Shown: positions 22,890-34,249 of the stretch, one piece after another | Layout: each line of letters opens with the position of its first letter | How positions within the stretch are numbered: position 1 is the first letter of the stretch | Origin: Labyrinthula sp. Ha | Lineage: Eukaryota > Sar > Bigyra > Labyrinthulida > Labyrinthulaceae | Assembly: GCA_015227615.1 (NCBI GenBank) | Contig: JAALGZ010000002.1 | Span: forward strand, 806,001 to 870,000 | Direction of reading: 5' to 3' | DNA: 64,000 nt | Notes under the pieces: model-generated | Databases searched by the model: none | What the model saw: the letters and a program-made list of their open reading frames with translations, nothing else | What the model was told of the DNA's origin: nothing | Made by a program: the position numbers and the translations under genes

Positions 22890-24399
22890 TCAAGCTATTT
22901 GACTGAAAAAAAGCTCAGAAAGATTGAAAGAAAGGTGAACTAAATAATTACAAACCTCCTCAAGAGAATTCTCCTGAGAATCATCACCACCAACATTTAG
23001 GTGCATCGTTTTTTGTTTAAATAGAGAACATGAAATGAAGTTTGAGGTATTTTTAGAGTTTTTGATTTTTTCCACTATTTCCTTCTATGTACTTTCCTCA
23101 TCTTGACCAAATATCTAAAATTAGCCATATATTTCCTTCAACTAGTATACCCTACTAGTGGGTGAAATCTTGAAAATTTAAACTTGCTGTAAGATAAATA
23201 AGATAGGTAAAAAATTCACCAGTATCTGGAAAATTCCGGACTATTATTGTGGTAAAACTTTCTTCAAGGCGTTGTTAGTCATGATCAACTTGATTTATGC
23301 CAATAAGACTTATGACACTATTCGATTTTCTAGCAACGAACGTTATTTCATGGAATTTCCAGAAGGTTATCCACGATTGAATTTTATTTTGAATTGATTT
23401 TCTGGCAGATGAGTTTTCATTTGGAGTTCTTGGGGTCCATGCTGCGTTGAATATAAGATTGAAATGTATAATATAAGGACACCAGAACAACTCACCAAGG
23501 GTTAACAAGTACGTGTGATTCTCACTGATTAATCAGAAATATGAGCGAACGGTAGCATTTATAATATTCCATAATTTTCAGCTGTTCTCTTGTAAAAAAC
23601 TCTTCGTACAATCGATACGAGTGGAACTGTATTTGGTGGCTCCGAGTTGCAAAACTCAAGGAAGTTAGACTAACGTGAGGAAAGTATACTGCACCTACTA
23701 TTATTCATCTTGACGGAAACTTTTCAACCATTTGTTTTCATCACTTTGAGTACTTTATAGACTCTACTCAATTTGCCAAAAGTGTCAATAATAAGAAAAA
23801 ATATTGGTAACTTCTCTAACCCAAGCATTGAACTCATCCTGCCTAACTTTTTTCCTCTTACGCGATTTTTATCTTTCTCTAACGGGCAATGAGAAGTCTC
23901 AAAGACTCGTTTGCCGTAACTGCATGTATTTCATGCCTTTGATGAACGACACCAGGACTCCCGATACTGATTTCCTGGCAGCAAAGCACAACCCCCCCCC
24001 ATGTTGTCAATATTTTTTATGCCATTATTCTGACAAAATGCTATTTTACATTATTTATTAGTGCGAGCATGTCGTTAGATATGAAATAACATTGGAGGAA
24101 AAAACTTGGAATCGGCGCCGTGACGGGTCGAATGAGTATAATTATAGTACATAAATTACTCTTATACCTACATGTTTCTTGTTAATAATCATAACTATTT
24201 ACAAAAGTGATTTCATTGATTCTTGATAATTAAAAGAAAATTGGACCATATGGACCTGGAATAAATACTCCGCATATATTTTTCTTGGTGGACAAAACCT
24301 CTTAGTTTTGAGTAAGTGTAAGAGACAAAGCCCGGAAGAAGAAAGCAAACAATTCATATGTCCAATTCTAGTGTTGATGACCATTTAATGACAAAAACA

Positions 24400-24508
24400 A
24401 AAAGAACCGTTTCTTGGGAAACATAATTTCAAAATTCTCTTTAATATTCATAATCAAGATAACAATCATATAATTATTATTCAATTTTATCAAATCCTAC
24501 GTCTAGTA
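24400..24508. mobile_element. Right end of a MITE-like element, partial
   Basis: The sequence ends with TTTTATCAAATCCTACGTCTAG, which with its AT-rich sub-terminal part resembles the right end of the element at 3334-3799. I cannot find a matching left end nearby. Confidence 0.35.
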
Positions 24509-27236
24509 ACTTTTCAGGAAATTGATCTAAGTATTGGAACTTTCCCTGAATAAGGTTGTTTAAAATCGGACCCCACACAAAATTTTTTGAAGATGACCTT
24601 ATTTGACTCTCATTTGTTTCGACTGGGCAATCAAAAATTATCTCACCTTTGGAATAAAGAAAGTGTTGTAGTATTTTTTCTTCAAGACCAGCAGAGGAAC
24701 TACCTGAAATAAAATGGCGTGGTTGTCCTGGGTGGTGATCTCATTGACACCTTTGCTTCTTTCTTTGTCTCATCTGCAACTTGTCAGGATAAGTGGTAAT
24801 ATTTTGGACAAATTACAGGCTGTGGTTGGCTCTAGGGCAAATATCCACTACATCAACACCACAAAATGATTAAGAATGAAGTTTATCTAATCCATCCTTT
24901 GAACTTGCGCCAGAAAATTCCTGGCACTAACTCTAGTTTGCACCCAGAAACTGCCATATGTCCTAATAGCCAACAACATGTTTTGATCTGCACTTGCATT
25001 TTTTACATGTTAAGAATGGAAAAGGTAATTGGTCTTGTTCTTCCCACAATGTTGCAGCTTGTATTATGCTTTGAAAAAGAGCAATCCATTTGATTTAACC
25101 AGTTTTTTATGGACAAGAACTGAATAAAACTACTTTCAGCACAGATGCGAATTAATATTAGTTTTTGCAATATTTTGTAATAAACAGTGGTGATTGACAA
25201 GAGTATCAACTGTTTCAAAGGCTAAGAGCCTATCCGAAACGACTCTCTCAAACATATTATAACTCATCATACTTTGCTATGAAATAACGATTCGAAAAAC
25301 TATTATTTGGTTATTTTTTTCTGAACCCGTTGAGATAGTTATGGTCTCTTAACTACACCGGGTATTAGTTCAAGGTTGAAACTGTTCAAATTCAAAGAGG
25401 GTGTGTTCATATTATTGAATGCGGAGCTTTAGTTCCTCGTACACAAAATTCCTTTTAGAGGTTGCTAACAGCAAGATATAAGTTTTATTTAATTCAAACA
25501 GAAAAAACTAATCATTGGTACAGTAAGATAACTTTAATATCTGAAATCAGATGTTAATTCTTGACAAAATAAAAAAGTGCTGAGAATAGTGGAATGGATG
25601 GGACATAGCAAGTGGATGAATTTGAGGCTATAAATGAATATAAGGTAGCTTAAAATACCTGGTAAATTACCTAAAAATACACCGCTTAAAGTATTTGTCT
25701 ATGGAGGGCTTAAATACTTTTCCTTTTATTTTTCGAGGAGAAATAATGAATACAAGTTTCCAAGTTTTCATCAACTGTATGCCATTTTGGGTTAAATAGA
25801 ACTTCATGCACTAGGTTGTCGTCTTTCTTCTATTCTCATTGGTTACTTAGTAGTGTGTGAACAGGTATCACAGGATGGGTCGAATAACGAAAGTATGTAC
25901 AAAAAAGCTGATCAGTATCTCAAAACGGCAACACAATTTGTGCTGGACATTGTATACCTGGCCATTGCATAGATATAGCGCGTGTCAATACGGCAAAGAA
26001 ATCTTACTTGTGTATTCCATACCAACCAAGAAAAAATAGCAAAGGTGGGGCACATCAAACCCTACCCCAGGAATTACTGTTATCCATCTTTTCCCGTTAA
26101 ACTCATGCTATTTGGTGCATACTCAATAAATGTTATTTACAATTAATTGATTTCCCAATATTTCTAGGGATGAATAAATTGGAATAAATGTTTTGCAAAG
26201 ACAAGGGGCCTACTAATACGATTTTATTTTGATTAATACCACAGTACTCTGTCGAAAAGCAAATGAACTACAGAGAGACAAAAAAAAAACTTCAAAATCC
26301 AAAGTTGAGATAGATACCGGTTAAGTTAGGTAAAATTAAGCCAGTTGAAAAAAAGGCTTGGTAAATCTTGGTTTATAAGAGATGGAGTTACCTAAAAAAA
26401 TATAACCAAAGACACACATTTTTGAATAAGTTGTATACTAGTCTATGAAGCAAATTTAATTTGGAGAAAGAGGTTTACCTACAGTCAGCCGATCTGAAGG
26501 TAAAATCATATAACTCTGTTTTGATAAGCCAATGGCCCAATAAATTATAAGCTAAAAACTAAGAGGCGCACAAAGGGGTAATGTTCGAGAGAAGATTATT
26601 AAGACCCAAACTTTATTTTCAATAATATTTGGGTACATATTTGTTTATCCATATACATATAACCTGATTTCTCAAATGATCCATGGGCTGCAAAACCAAA
26701 GGCCAAGTTGTCGATACATTCTCTGTGTGGCTTTTTCGGCGTATGAAAACTTAGCAAATTGGGTCAAAGCTTCCAGGAATATTTTGCCAAAATGCGGGAT
26801 GATTTTTTTTCTCTGGAATGGAAATATTCTTGGATCTTCTTACTAGTACATTATGTTAATACCGAGAATGGTGCGAGCCGTAGACAATGGGCTCCTACGA
26901 TACTATAATTATGTAATTATTAAGAATGATTTCATCGCTTGTCAGCTGATACTTTGCTGATGAACAACTAAGGTAAATGTATTAAGTAGAATCATTTCAT
27001 AAGGCAGAGAGATAGTAAGCCTTTAGTTAATTCAAAATAAGTTTAGTTTCCTTTCGAAGCTCATAAAGCTTTTTTAGAATTTCTTGATGAATTTCTCTCA
27101 CTCCGATAACTTATGAACTCAATCATAGGAGCTTAAAGATTACGTAATATTTATTTTCTTCTATGCTTTGGTGGTATTAATTCTCAACTAATACTTTTAT
27201 AATAACTATTGTACGCTGTTAATTTCGGTTATGGGT

Positions 27237-27483
27237 GGTATTCGTGATTTTTTTTTGGGGGGGGCCTACTCGGAGGTTGGAAACCCTTCGGTCTTACAAG
27301 GAGGACATAACTGACCCAAAGCCTTTTGTTGCCTCGTGTGGGACTTGAACCCACTAAATCAACCCCCCGACACGTTCTCTTGCCATGGCACTGAAAACTT
27401 GAATCACTCATACTTCACGGAGCCAATCATTCAAAGCTAAGTACCTTACCCATAAGGCCTTGATGACTTGGGGTATTCGTGAT
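27237..27483 (-). mobile_element. tRNA-derived SINE with 12-bp target-site duplication
   Basis: GGTATTCGTGAT occurs at 27237-27248 and again at 27472-27483, flanking about 223 bp. On the minus strand the insert has a tRNA-like head: A-box-like TGGCTCCGTGAAG near 27413-27425 (another candidate, GGCCTTATGGGTAAGG, near 27444-27459) and a perfect T-arm/B-box GGGTTCAAGTCCC at 27340-27352 with a 5-bp stem. An unrelated body follows, and it finishes in eight C then eight or nine A next to the duplication. Target duplication, RNA polymerase III boxes and A-tail together make a SINE. The acceptor stem does not pair, so it is not a functional tRNA. Confidence 0.75.
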
Positions 27484-28549
27484 CAACCTGGAAGCTACTC
27501 GGATCGCAAAGCTAAATTTTAAAAGTTTGGTTGGATATTGCAGTTCTTACTTAGCTCAATGGTCATAATAATCGTAGGCCCCATAACTACGTAACCACCT
27601 ATTTCTGACCTATATAATAAACATCATATACCAACTGGGGACCCGAGTAGCTCCTCATGCATATAAGTTAGCAGCAAAAATGATGCATTAAAGGAGCCAG
27701 GAATGCGTTTTCAATTCTCATGAACTAAAGAAAGAACTAATGTTAAAAAGTAAAACACCAGAGAATTACTCGATAGTAGAGGAACTATGAGAACTCAAAG
27801 TATCAAAAGGTAATAAAACTCCGCAATTTAACCGAAACGTCAAATGAAACTTTTGCTAAAATCAAAATTCAGTCAAAGTTGCTGGGAAAACCCTTAGCAT
27901 CAAAAAGAGAAATCAAATACTCACAATTCGCTTATTACATCATTATAATATCAAGTGGTACCCCTAGCAACATACAAGCGGGTTAAAGATTGGTATCAAA
28001 TTTATCAGTGACTTCGGAGTCTTTAATAATCAGCAAATTGATAACCATCTCAACTAATACTTAAGAGGAATCTTTTATTCATCTTTTGCTTTCATTCGAA
28101 GATATTGTTTTCTGAGTTAGAATTGTTATTTGATTGGGTTATCAAATATTTTCGATGCCAATATTGACTAGCTTACAGCATATAAAAGTAGCAAAAAAAA
28201 AGATATAACCTGAGTTATATCTCTTATATTTGACCTCTAGTAGTTACTGTAGTTGTGGTAACCTCATGCTAATCTTTTTACTTCAGTCACCTTTTTTTGA
28301 GCTTTTTCACTTCTCTCTAATGACAATAATGATTGTTTTGGAGGATTCCGTTAATTTTAATAATGAATCTAGTTATTCACCTTAAGAAACAATCAAAATT
28401 CCCTGGAAAGATTAAATATTAAAGACAATAATAGAAAAACAACTGGAATGCTGCTTGCCTTCAAATGAATCCATTTCTGTACATTGAACCAAGTAAGAAT
28501 ATCGAAAAAATACTTTTAAATTATGGGTTGCTTTTGGTGTCTTAGCTCA

Positions 28550-29029
28550 TTAGTCTCCTGAGGTACTGTTTCCTATTGAAGGTGTTGATTCATTGTTGTC
28601 TTTGAGTCTCTCATCATTAATCTCGGTTGCACTGTATACCCCTGCATAAAAAGCAAGACCAATAACCATAATAATGATTGGTACTAGCAACACCCATTTT
28701 TTAACTTTAATTTTTTTCTTATTTTGTAATGTATGAATGGTTATGCAACTCCTCTCTACTTGACCATAACTATTTTTTTTCTCTTGACTACTACCCAAAG
28801 TTGAAAATTTTTCAGAAGTATAGGACGGAAGCTCTAGCACCTTATTACCAGCGTTATCTATTGTTTCTGATATTTTACTCGGGTTCGAATCATTTTTCCC
28901 TTTTCCATAAGGATCAAAAGTTCCTGACCTACTTCTCGTCATTATAGACACTGGTTGAGGTGTTGTACTGTTGAAACTTTGATCTACATCAACACCACTT
29001 CTACGTGAAGAATTTGGTTTATGAGACAT
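28550..29029 (-). CDS. Single-pass membrane protein, Ser/Thr-rich, unknown
   Basis: A 159-residue protein from ATG 29029-29027. The first ~100 residues are polar, Ser/Asn/Thr/Lys-rich and probably disordered. A basic stretch (KKKIKVKKW) precedes one membrane helix of about 22 residues (VLLVPIIIMVIGLAFYAGVY), and a short acidic, possibly N-glycosylated tail (NNESTPSIGNSTSGD) follows. The positive-inside rule puts the long N-terminus in the cytosol and the tail outside or in the lumen (type II-like). No family recognised. The ORF stands alone, with 770 bp to the SHMT gene upstream on the same strand. Confidence 0.6.
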   Translation of the reverse strand: MSHKPNSSRRSGVDVDQSFNSTTPQPVSIMTRSRSGTFDPYGKGKNDSNPSKISETIDNAGNKVLELPSYTSEKFSTLGSSQEKKNSYGQVERSCITIHTLQNKKKIKVKKWVLLVPIIIMVIGLAFYAGVYSATEINDERLKDNNESTPSIGNSTSGD

Positions 29030-29799
29030 AGTTAAAAAGAAATATTATTATTTGGTTTATTTTATTTTGGTTGTTGTTCTCCAGAGACCGTTTATTTTGA
29101 CTTTGGCTAAAGGATACATTTTAAGAAGTTCCCGGATTGTTACCATAAAAAGTATTCCAGGAATAGAACTATATTTATCAAGAAAAATTTGATAAAACCA
29201 TATATTGTTTAGTTATTGGTACAAAAAGTACACACATTATTCTATGCAGGACAAGATATATATATGATATATCTGTTCATAGAGTACAAGTCACTATTTG
29301 CCCTATTTATGTTTTTTCTATGTGTCTGAAGTGTACAAGTGGTTCATTAGACATGTAGTTCAAAGGTAAATTGAACTTCCGTAGAAAAGTAAGACAACTT
29401 TAATGAACTTGGAAAGCGAGTAGGTGAAAAATATAAGTTCAAGTAAGATGGCATCTGCCTTTCTTCTGAGTGGGTGAATTCGCCTGTGTTCTTACTGTCG
29501 CAATGCATTTTACACATTGCGTGAGTTGTAGTTTATTGGAATTTCAGTGTTGAGTTTAAGGAGATTGACCTAATCACGCAAAATTAGGCAATATAATTAT
29601 AATTTTTTGAAACCGTAGCAGCGAGCATTTTATTTTCTATACGAGGCAGTTGGCTAGTTTGACAAGTAGTTTGGTGCGTGCCAAAAGAACAAACACCAGT
29701 TGTGTGAATATTAGAAACAACAGAAACCAAAAACCGACAATTTAGTGCTCTTAGATCAGGACTTATTAGAGGTTATTGTTCTATTGATTTTTCAACATA
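29030..29799. other. Spacer of 770 bp, nothing recognised
   Basis: AT-rich sequence between SHMT and the membrane protein gene on the same strand, with ATATATATAT runs near 29261. It must hold the SHMT 3' end and the downstream promoter. I see no gene. Confidence 0.5.
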
Positions 29800-31226
29800 T
29801 TATAAGATAACTCCTGGCATTGGAAACTTTACAGAAAAATCATGAACCTCTTTCTTCAAAGTAAGCAACTCTTCGTTACCGTAAATACCTTTTTTGAACT
29901 CGGTCATCTTTTTTCCAGTTTCCTTCTGCACCTTTTGGCAAATTGCAACTAATCTGTGGAGAAACTCGGCAACTTGTTCCATTTCAGCTTCCTTCATTCC
30001 TCTGGAAGTAAGTGCTGGAGAGCCAATTCTAACTCCACCAGGAGAAAGAGCACTTACATCTCCCATAACTGCGTTCTTATTCAAAGTGATGTGACACAGA
30101 TCACACGCGTGTTCCAATTTGCTTCCAGTAAGGCCTTCTTTTCTTAAATCCCATAGAATAAGGTGGTTCTCAGTTCCATCAGTTGCCATTTTATATCCTT
30201 TTTTCATTAGTGTTTCTCCAAGAGCCTTTGCGTTTGAAACTACTTGCTTCGAGTAAGCTTTGAACTCATCGGTCATAACTTCCTTCAACTGAGTAGCAAT
30301 TCCAGCAATTTGGTGCTCGTGAGGTCCTCCTTGTAGAGCAGGGAATACTGCTTGATTTATTCTGCCTTCAAAACCTCTTTCATCCTTTCTAAAGAAAATC
30401 ATTCCAGCTCTTGGACCTCTCAAACTTTTGTGAGTAGTTGTAGTAACCACATCACAATGCTCAAATGGAGTCTTTAACTCTCCAGTTGCGATAAGTCCAC
30501 TAGTATGTGCCATATCACACATCAACAAAGAACCATTAGCATCACAGATTTCTCTCAGCTTTGCATAATCCCAGTCTCTTGGGTAAGCGGAACCTCCACA
30601 TATAATCATCTTTGGCTTGAATAAGTTAGCATTCTCTGCAAGCTTTTCATAGTCAATATATCCAGTTTCTGGACTAACTCTGTAAGGGAGAGACTCGAAA
30701 TAGATACTAGTAGCAGAAACTGCTTTTCTATTACCTGTTTTCTTGTTCAAAGTATAAAATCCATGAGTTAGGTGACCCCCACTAGGTAAATCAAGACCCA
30801 TAATTCTGTCATGAGGATTAAGTAGAGCTGTATAAACTGCAAAGTTAGCAGGACTTCCAGAATATGGTTGAACATTAACTCCCCACTTTCCATCAGCAAC
30901 TCCAAACGCTTGAAGGGCTCTTTCTTGACAAAGAGTTTCTATTTTATCAATAACTTGGTTTCCTCCATAGTATCTCTTCCCTGGGTATCCTTCAGCATAT
31001 TTGTTTGTTAAACAACTTCCAAGACATTGCATGACAGCAGTTGATGTTAGGTTTTCAGAAGCGATAAGTTCTAAGCCACCAAGTTGTCTCTCTTCCTCGT
31101 CCTTTATTAGAGCATATAACTCTGCATCATGCTCTTTCAGAGACAAGTCACTCGACTAAAAAGTAAACAAATTGGAGCGCAAAAGTAGAAATGTTTTACA
31201 AGCTTTACTTTCTTTGTTGTTGACAT
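29800..31226 (-). CDS. SHMT: Serine hydroxymethyltransferase, 2 exons
   Basis: Interconverts serine and glycine with tetrahydrofolate, PLP-dependent. The main frame (29800-31155) carries the whole enzyme: [19 protein letters not shown] at the start, [23 protein letters not shown], and the PLP lysine in [16 protein letters not shown]. It has no ATG before an upstream stop. An ATG at 31226-31224 followed by five codons (MSTTKK) and a GTAAAG donor, with an acceptor TTTTTAG at 31156, gives a sensible N-terminus (MSTTKK | [13 protein letters not shown]). The intron would be 53 nt (31156-31208), or 44 nt with a second donor. No targeting peptide is visible, so this is probably the cytosolic form. 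About 458 residues, normal for the family. Confidence 0.95.
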
Positions 31227-33465
31227 TTGTTCTTTGAAACGAATAAGTTTATGTTTAGTTTTGAATCTTGTGGTTCAAAATTATATGTGATCCTTAATAT
31301 TTTATAAGATGAATTAAACCTATTTATATTAAGTATCATATTGAACTGTACCACATTAAAATTGATTTCAATTAAGTAGTAACACCATACTGAGATGTTT
31401 TAGTCCTAGATGTAACGTAGACGAACGTAATACGACCAGATGTCGATTCTTAGTAGAAATCCTAAGTTTTCAAAATAAAGAAACAACAAAGTTCTATTAG
31501 GATCAGAAGAATAAAAGAGATACAAAATTAGACTCCTCAGCAAATTGCATAATTGTCTTCAACGCTGTCGTAGACTTTTAAAAAAGCACATTGAACCTTT
31601 TATTGTGTTTTAGTTTGGCAGCAATTAGGCATCGTATTTGGTAAGAATTATCACTAATTTTATGATAATTGTGTTGATTCTGGTTATCTATAAAAGAATT
31701 GGGTTTTTTATTTAATGATTCTAATTTTATTCAGATTAACACTTCCTTATCAATAATAATTGGGCCACATTGCGTTGGACTAAGCGGTAAAAAATGTCTA
31801 AGTTTCATTTTGCCACCTTACGAAATCTTTCGAAATATGGGATATATGGCCCTATTGTATGAATTTTCATACAGCGCATGAATAAAATATAAGGTTTTGT
31901 AGCGTTGGGCGCAAGGTACTGTGGTCCAACTTATTATTAATTTTCAGTTGATAATCAGAATAAAATCAGAATCATTTCGTAACAATCAAGAACCCAATTT
32001 TTTTATTTATAATCAGAATGGAGACAATTATCAAGTAATCATTGATAATTTTAATCAAATCGGATGCCTACATGCGGCACGCATCCAGTTTGATCACTAG
32101 AAATTCTTCTGCTCTCCTTCACTTGATTTTTCTTGCTTCCATGCGATTTTTTCCAATAGATACAAACTTTTTCTTATGGTATCTAAAAATATTGTCTTGT
32201 TTTCTTGAATTTCTAGTTTTCATAGTTGCTGTACTTGTTTTGTTTCGTATATGCAATAGTGCTTCTCTAGAAGCCTAAGAAGTGCATATATAGGTATTTG
32301 GTTTGTGAACCCTGTACATAGGTGTCCGGAACACACACTATAAATTACATAGATTCAGTAGAAGTATGAAAAGTTGCATATGGTAAAAAATAGGAGAAAA
32401 GGATATGAAGATAATATCTCTGTGGATCTTACTAAAATGGGTTCAACTGAAAACTCCATACGTCTAAGTAAGAGTATATCCAATTGCATTAAATGTTGCC
32501 AAGAATTATAGATACTGGAGCCCTCGGTATCTCTACTAACTTTTTTGAGCCTAATTCCAAACTCGCCTAGGGATTTCCCAAGTGAAACAAGTAAAGCCAG
32601 GGAAATAGAATGAGGAATGTCATCCTGGTCCACGAGGTGAGGTTCGACCCCTTTGGGGTCCAAGCTCTACCGTACCTATCCTTACCTTTACTTACAAACT
32701 AGATCTCAATTGTCAAAACCTAAATCGCACGCTCTTATCAATACTCGGTTACTTCGATGGCAAGGATTTTGGCGAAACTCATTTTGATACATTTCAAAAC
32801 TGAGAATTTTTGAGAAGGGGAGAACCTACTCAAAAGGTAAGTATTTAATGCTAAGATAGCAACAGTTTGCACTTAAGAAAACTATCCTATGAACAGCTAA
32901 TGCTTCTTTGTTGCCATTTAGTCCTGGTTTTTCTTTTAACATTTGCGACCCCATCCGCATCTTATGAAATATGCAAAGTGCTTAGTAACGCAGAAGTTTA
33001 TTGAAGCAAAGAGGCATTCATATAAAATTAAATATAGATTAAATAGTATCTACCTGGCAGATTGAACTTTCTAATCACATAGCAACTTAACTATGTTAAA
33101 TAAAGGCTGAACTCTATTTTCGATTGAGGATATTATTAGGTTGTGTTGTATTGAAGGGCCACCCAAGTGAACGAGATTACATATACAATATAAACTTGCT
33201 CATTTAATCACCATGAAACTAAATTCCAGACTATAAAACTCACAAAAAAAATTTAAGCCTAAAAAAATGGGATTCATTTAAAAGTTAGGTCTTGAGCATG
33301 TTAATTAAGGGAGCAGCTTATAGTAGAGCACGTGTTCATGCAGAGATGTAAAAAAAATCTAAAAACAATATACCTGGAAAAAGAGTTAAAGAACAAAAAT
33401 GCAGAAAACTAGATCCTTTGCCAGAAGGTATTTATTTTCTTTAGGTTTACAGCACCTTAGTTTAT
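31227..33465. other. Spacer of 2.2 kb with a MITE-like element
   Basis: Between SHMT and the PLP homeostasis gene. It holds the MITE-like copy at 31628-32068 and otherwise nothing I can assign. Confidence 0.5.
31628..32068. mobile_element. MITE-like element, copy 2, flanked by TA
   Basis: TA at 31626-31627 is followed by GGCATCGTATTTGGT. The right end is the inverted GGCATCCGATTTGATT, followed by TA at 32069-32070. The interior aligns by eye with copy 1 along most of its length: the GGGCC..TGG..AAGCGGT block, CATTTTGCCACCTTACG against CATTTTGTCACCGTAAG, and AATCAGAATAAAATCAGAATCATTT against the matching block of copy 1. No ORF of its own. Confidence 0.7.
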
Positions 33466-34176
33466 TTATGCCCTTGCTCCAAATATAGTGCTCCCTATTC
33501 TTACTATCGTACTACCTTTTTCTATAGCCAACTGATAATCTTTGCTCATGCCCATACTCAATTCAAACTCTTCCTCTGGAACTTTAATAAGTTCTTTAAG
33601 CTCAGTGTCTTCATATAAATTTTTCTTTACATTAGAAAGAATATCAAAACACTCTCCTTTGTCGTCATCAATTTTTCCTATTGTCATTAAACCACAAAAC
33701 TTCAGCTTTACACATTCTTTGAGAATGAATTCAATTAAATATTTGCACTGTTTTACTTCTACTCCAGTTGGCTTAGTTTCATCAGTATTTACTTGAACAA
33801 GTACCTTTAACTGACTTTCTTTATTCTCCCTCACTAAAGCGGAGTTCAACTTCTTTGCAATTTTTACAGAGTCAATTGTATGAACCATAAATAAATTTCT
33901 TACTTGAAGCAACTTGTTAATGTTTCCAGATTGAAGTTTCCCAATGTAATGCCATCGAAGTTGATCCAAGGCTGTTAGTTCCTCTGAGTTTGATTTATCA
34001 AGCAAATGCTTAACTTCCGATTCTTTAGGGGAAAGAATGTAATTCTCTCCAAAATCTCGATGTCCAGTATTATAAAGATCAACGATATCTTGAACTGGTT
34101 TAAATTTGCTCACTGCAACCAGTGTAACGCCTTTCTTGATAATCCCTTCATTAAGTGCCTTGTATCTTTGAATCAT
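33466..34176 (-). CDS. PLPBP: Pyridoxal phosphate homeostasis protein (YggS/PROSC family)
   Basis: A 236-residue single-domain TIM-barrel PLP-binding protein, the usual family length. The PLP lysine is in VAVSKFKP (residue 24). Other family marks follow: FGENYI, WHYIGKLQSGN (usually WHfIGxLQxNK), LVQVNTDETKPTGV, LMTIGKIDD, LSMGMSKDYQLAIEKGST and the C-terminal VRIGSTIFGAR. The family buffers free PLP and affects amino-acid metabolism; no enzymatic reaction is known. ATG 34176-34174 lies 73 bp from the divergent farnesyltransferase start, so the two probably share a bidirectional promoter. Confidence 0.95.
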   Translation of the reverse strand: MIQRYKALNEGIIKKGVTLVAVSKFKPVQDIVDLYNTGHRDFGENYILSPKESEVKHLLDKSNSEELTALDQLRWHYIGKLQSGNINKLLQVRNLFMVHTIDSVKIAKKLNSALVRENKESQLKVLVQVNTDETKPTGVEVKQCKYLIEFILKECVKLKFCGLMTIGKIDDDKGECFDILSNVKKNLYEDTELKELIKVPEEEFELSMGMSKDYQLAIEKGSTIVRIGSTIFGARA

Positions 34177-34230
34177 TTGTCTTAATAAACTTATACATTA
34201 TTCGTTAATCTTCACATTTTAATTTCCAAT

Positions 34231-34240
34231 TTGCCCAAAA
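34231..34240 (+). promoter_or_regulatory. TTGCCCAAAA motif upstream of FNTB
   Basis: TTGCCCAAAA ends 9 bp before the FNTB ATG. The same 10-mer occurs close upstream of three other start codons in the window (see findings). Confidence 0.5.
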
Positions 34241-34249
34241 GTTTTTTAA

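Larger units (their letters stand above)
22139..28549. other. Gene-poor tract of about 6.4 kb
   Basis: No conserved gene recognised. It contains a 15-bp tandem repeat, a protein-like minus-strand region (22501-22889), a MITE-like right end (24400-24508), protein-like but broken stretches at about 23870-24000, 24720-25090 and 25860-26040, and the SINE at 27249-27471. Confidence 0.5.

Noticed and set aside
24866-25093. 75-codon ORF with an open but interrupted stretch upstream
   Set aside because: Looks like a decayed coding relic, but no transposase or host motif could be identified.
27229-27411. 60-codon minus-strand ORF with GSSPTRG
   Set aside because: It is a translation through the tRNA-like head and body of the SINE; such peptides are typical of translated tRNA genes.
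32355-32663. 102-codon minus-strand ORF and a B-box-like GGTTCGACCCC near 32641
   Set aside because: No A box, cloverleaf or target duplication could be found, and the ORF has no recognisable family.
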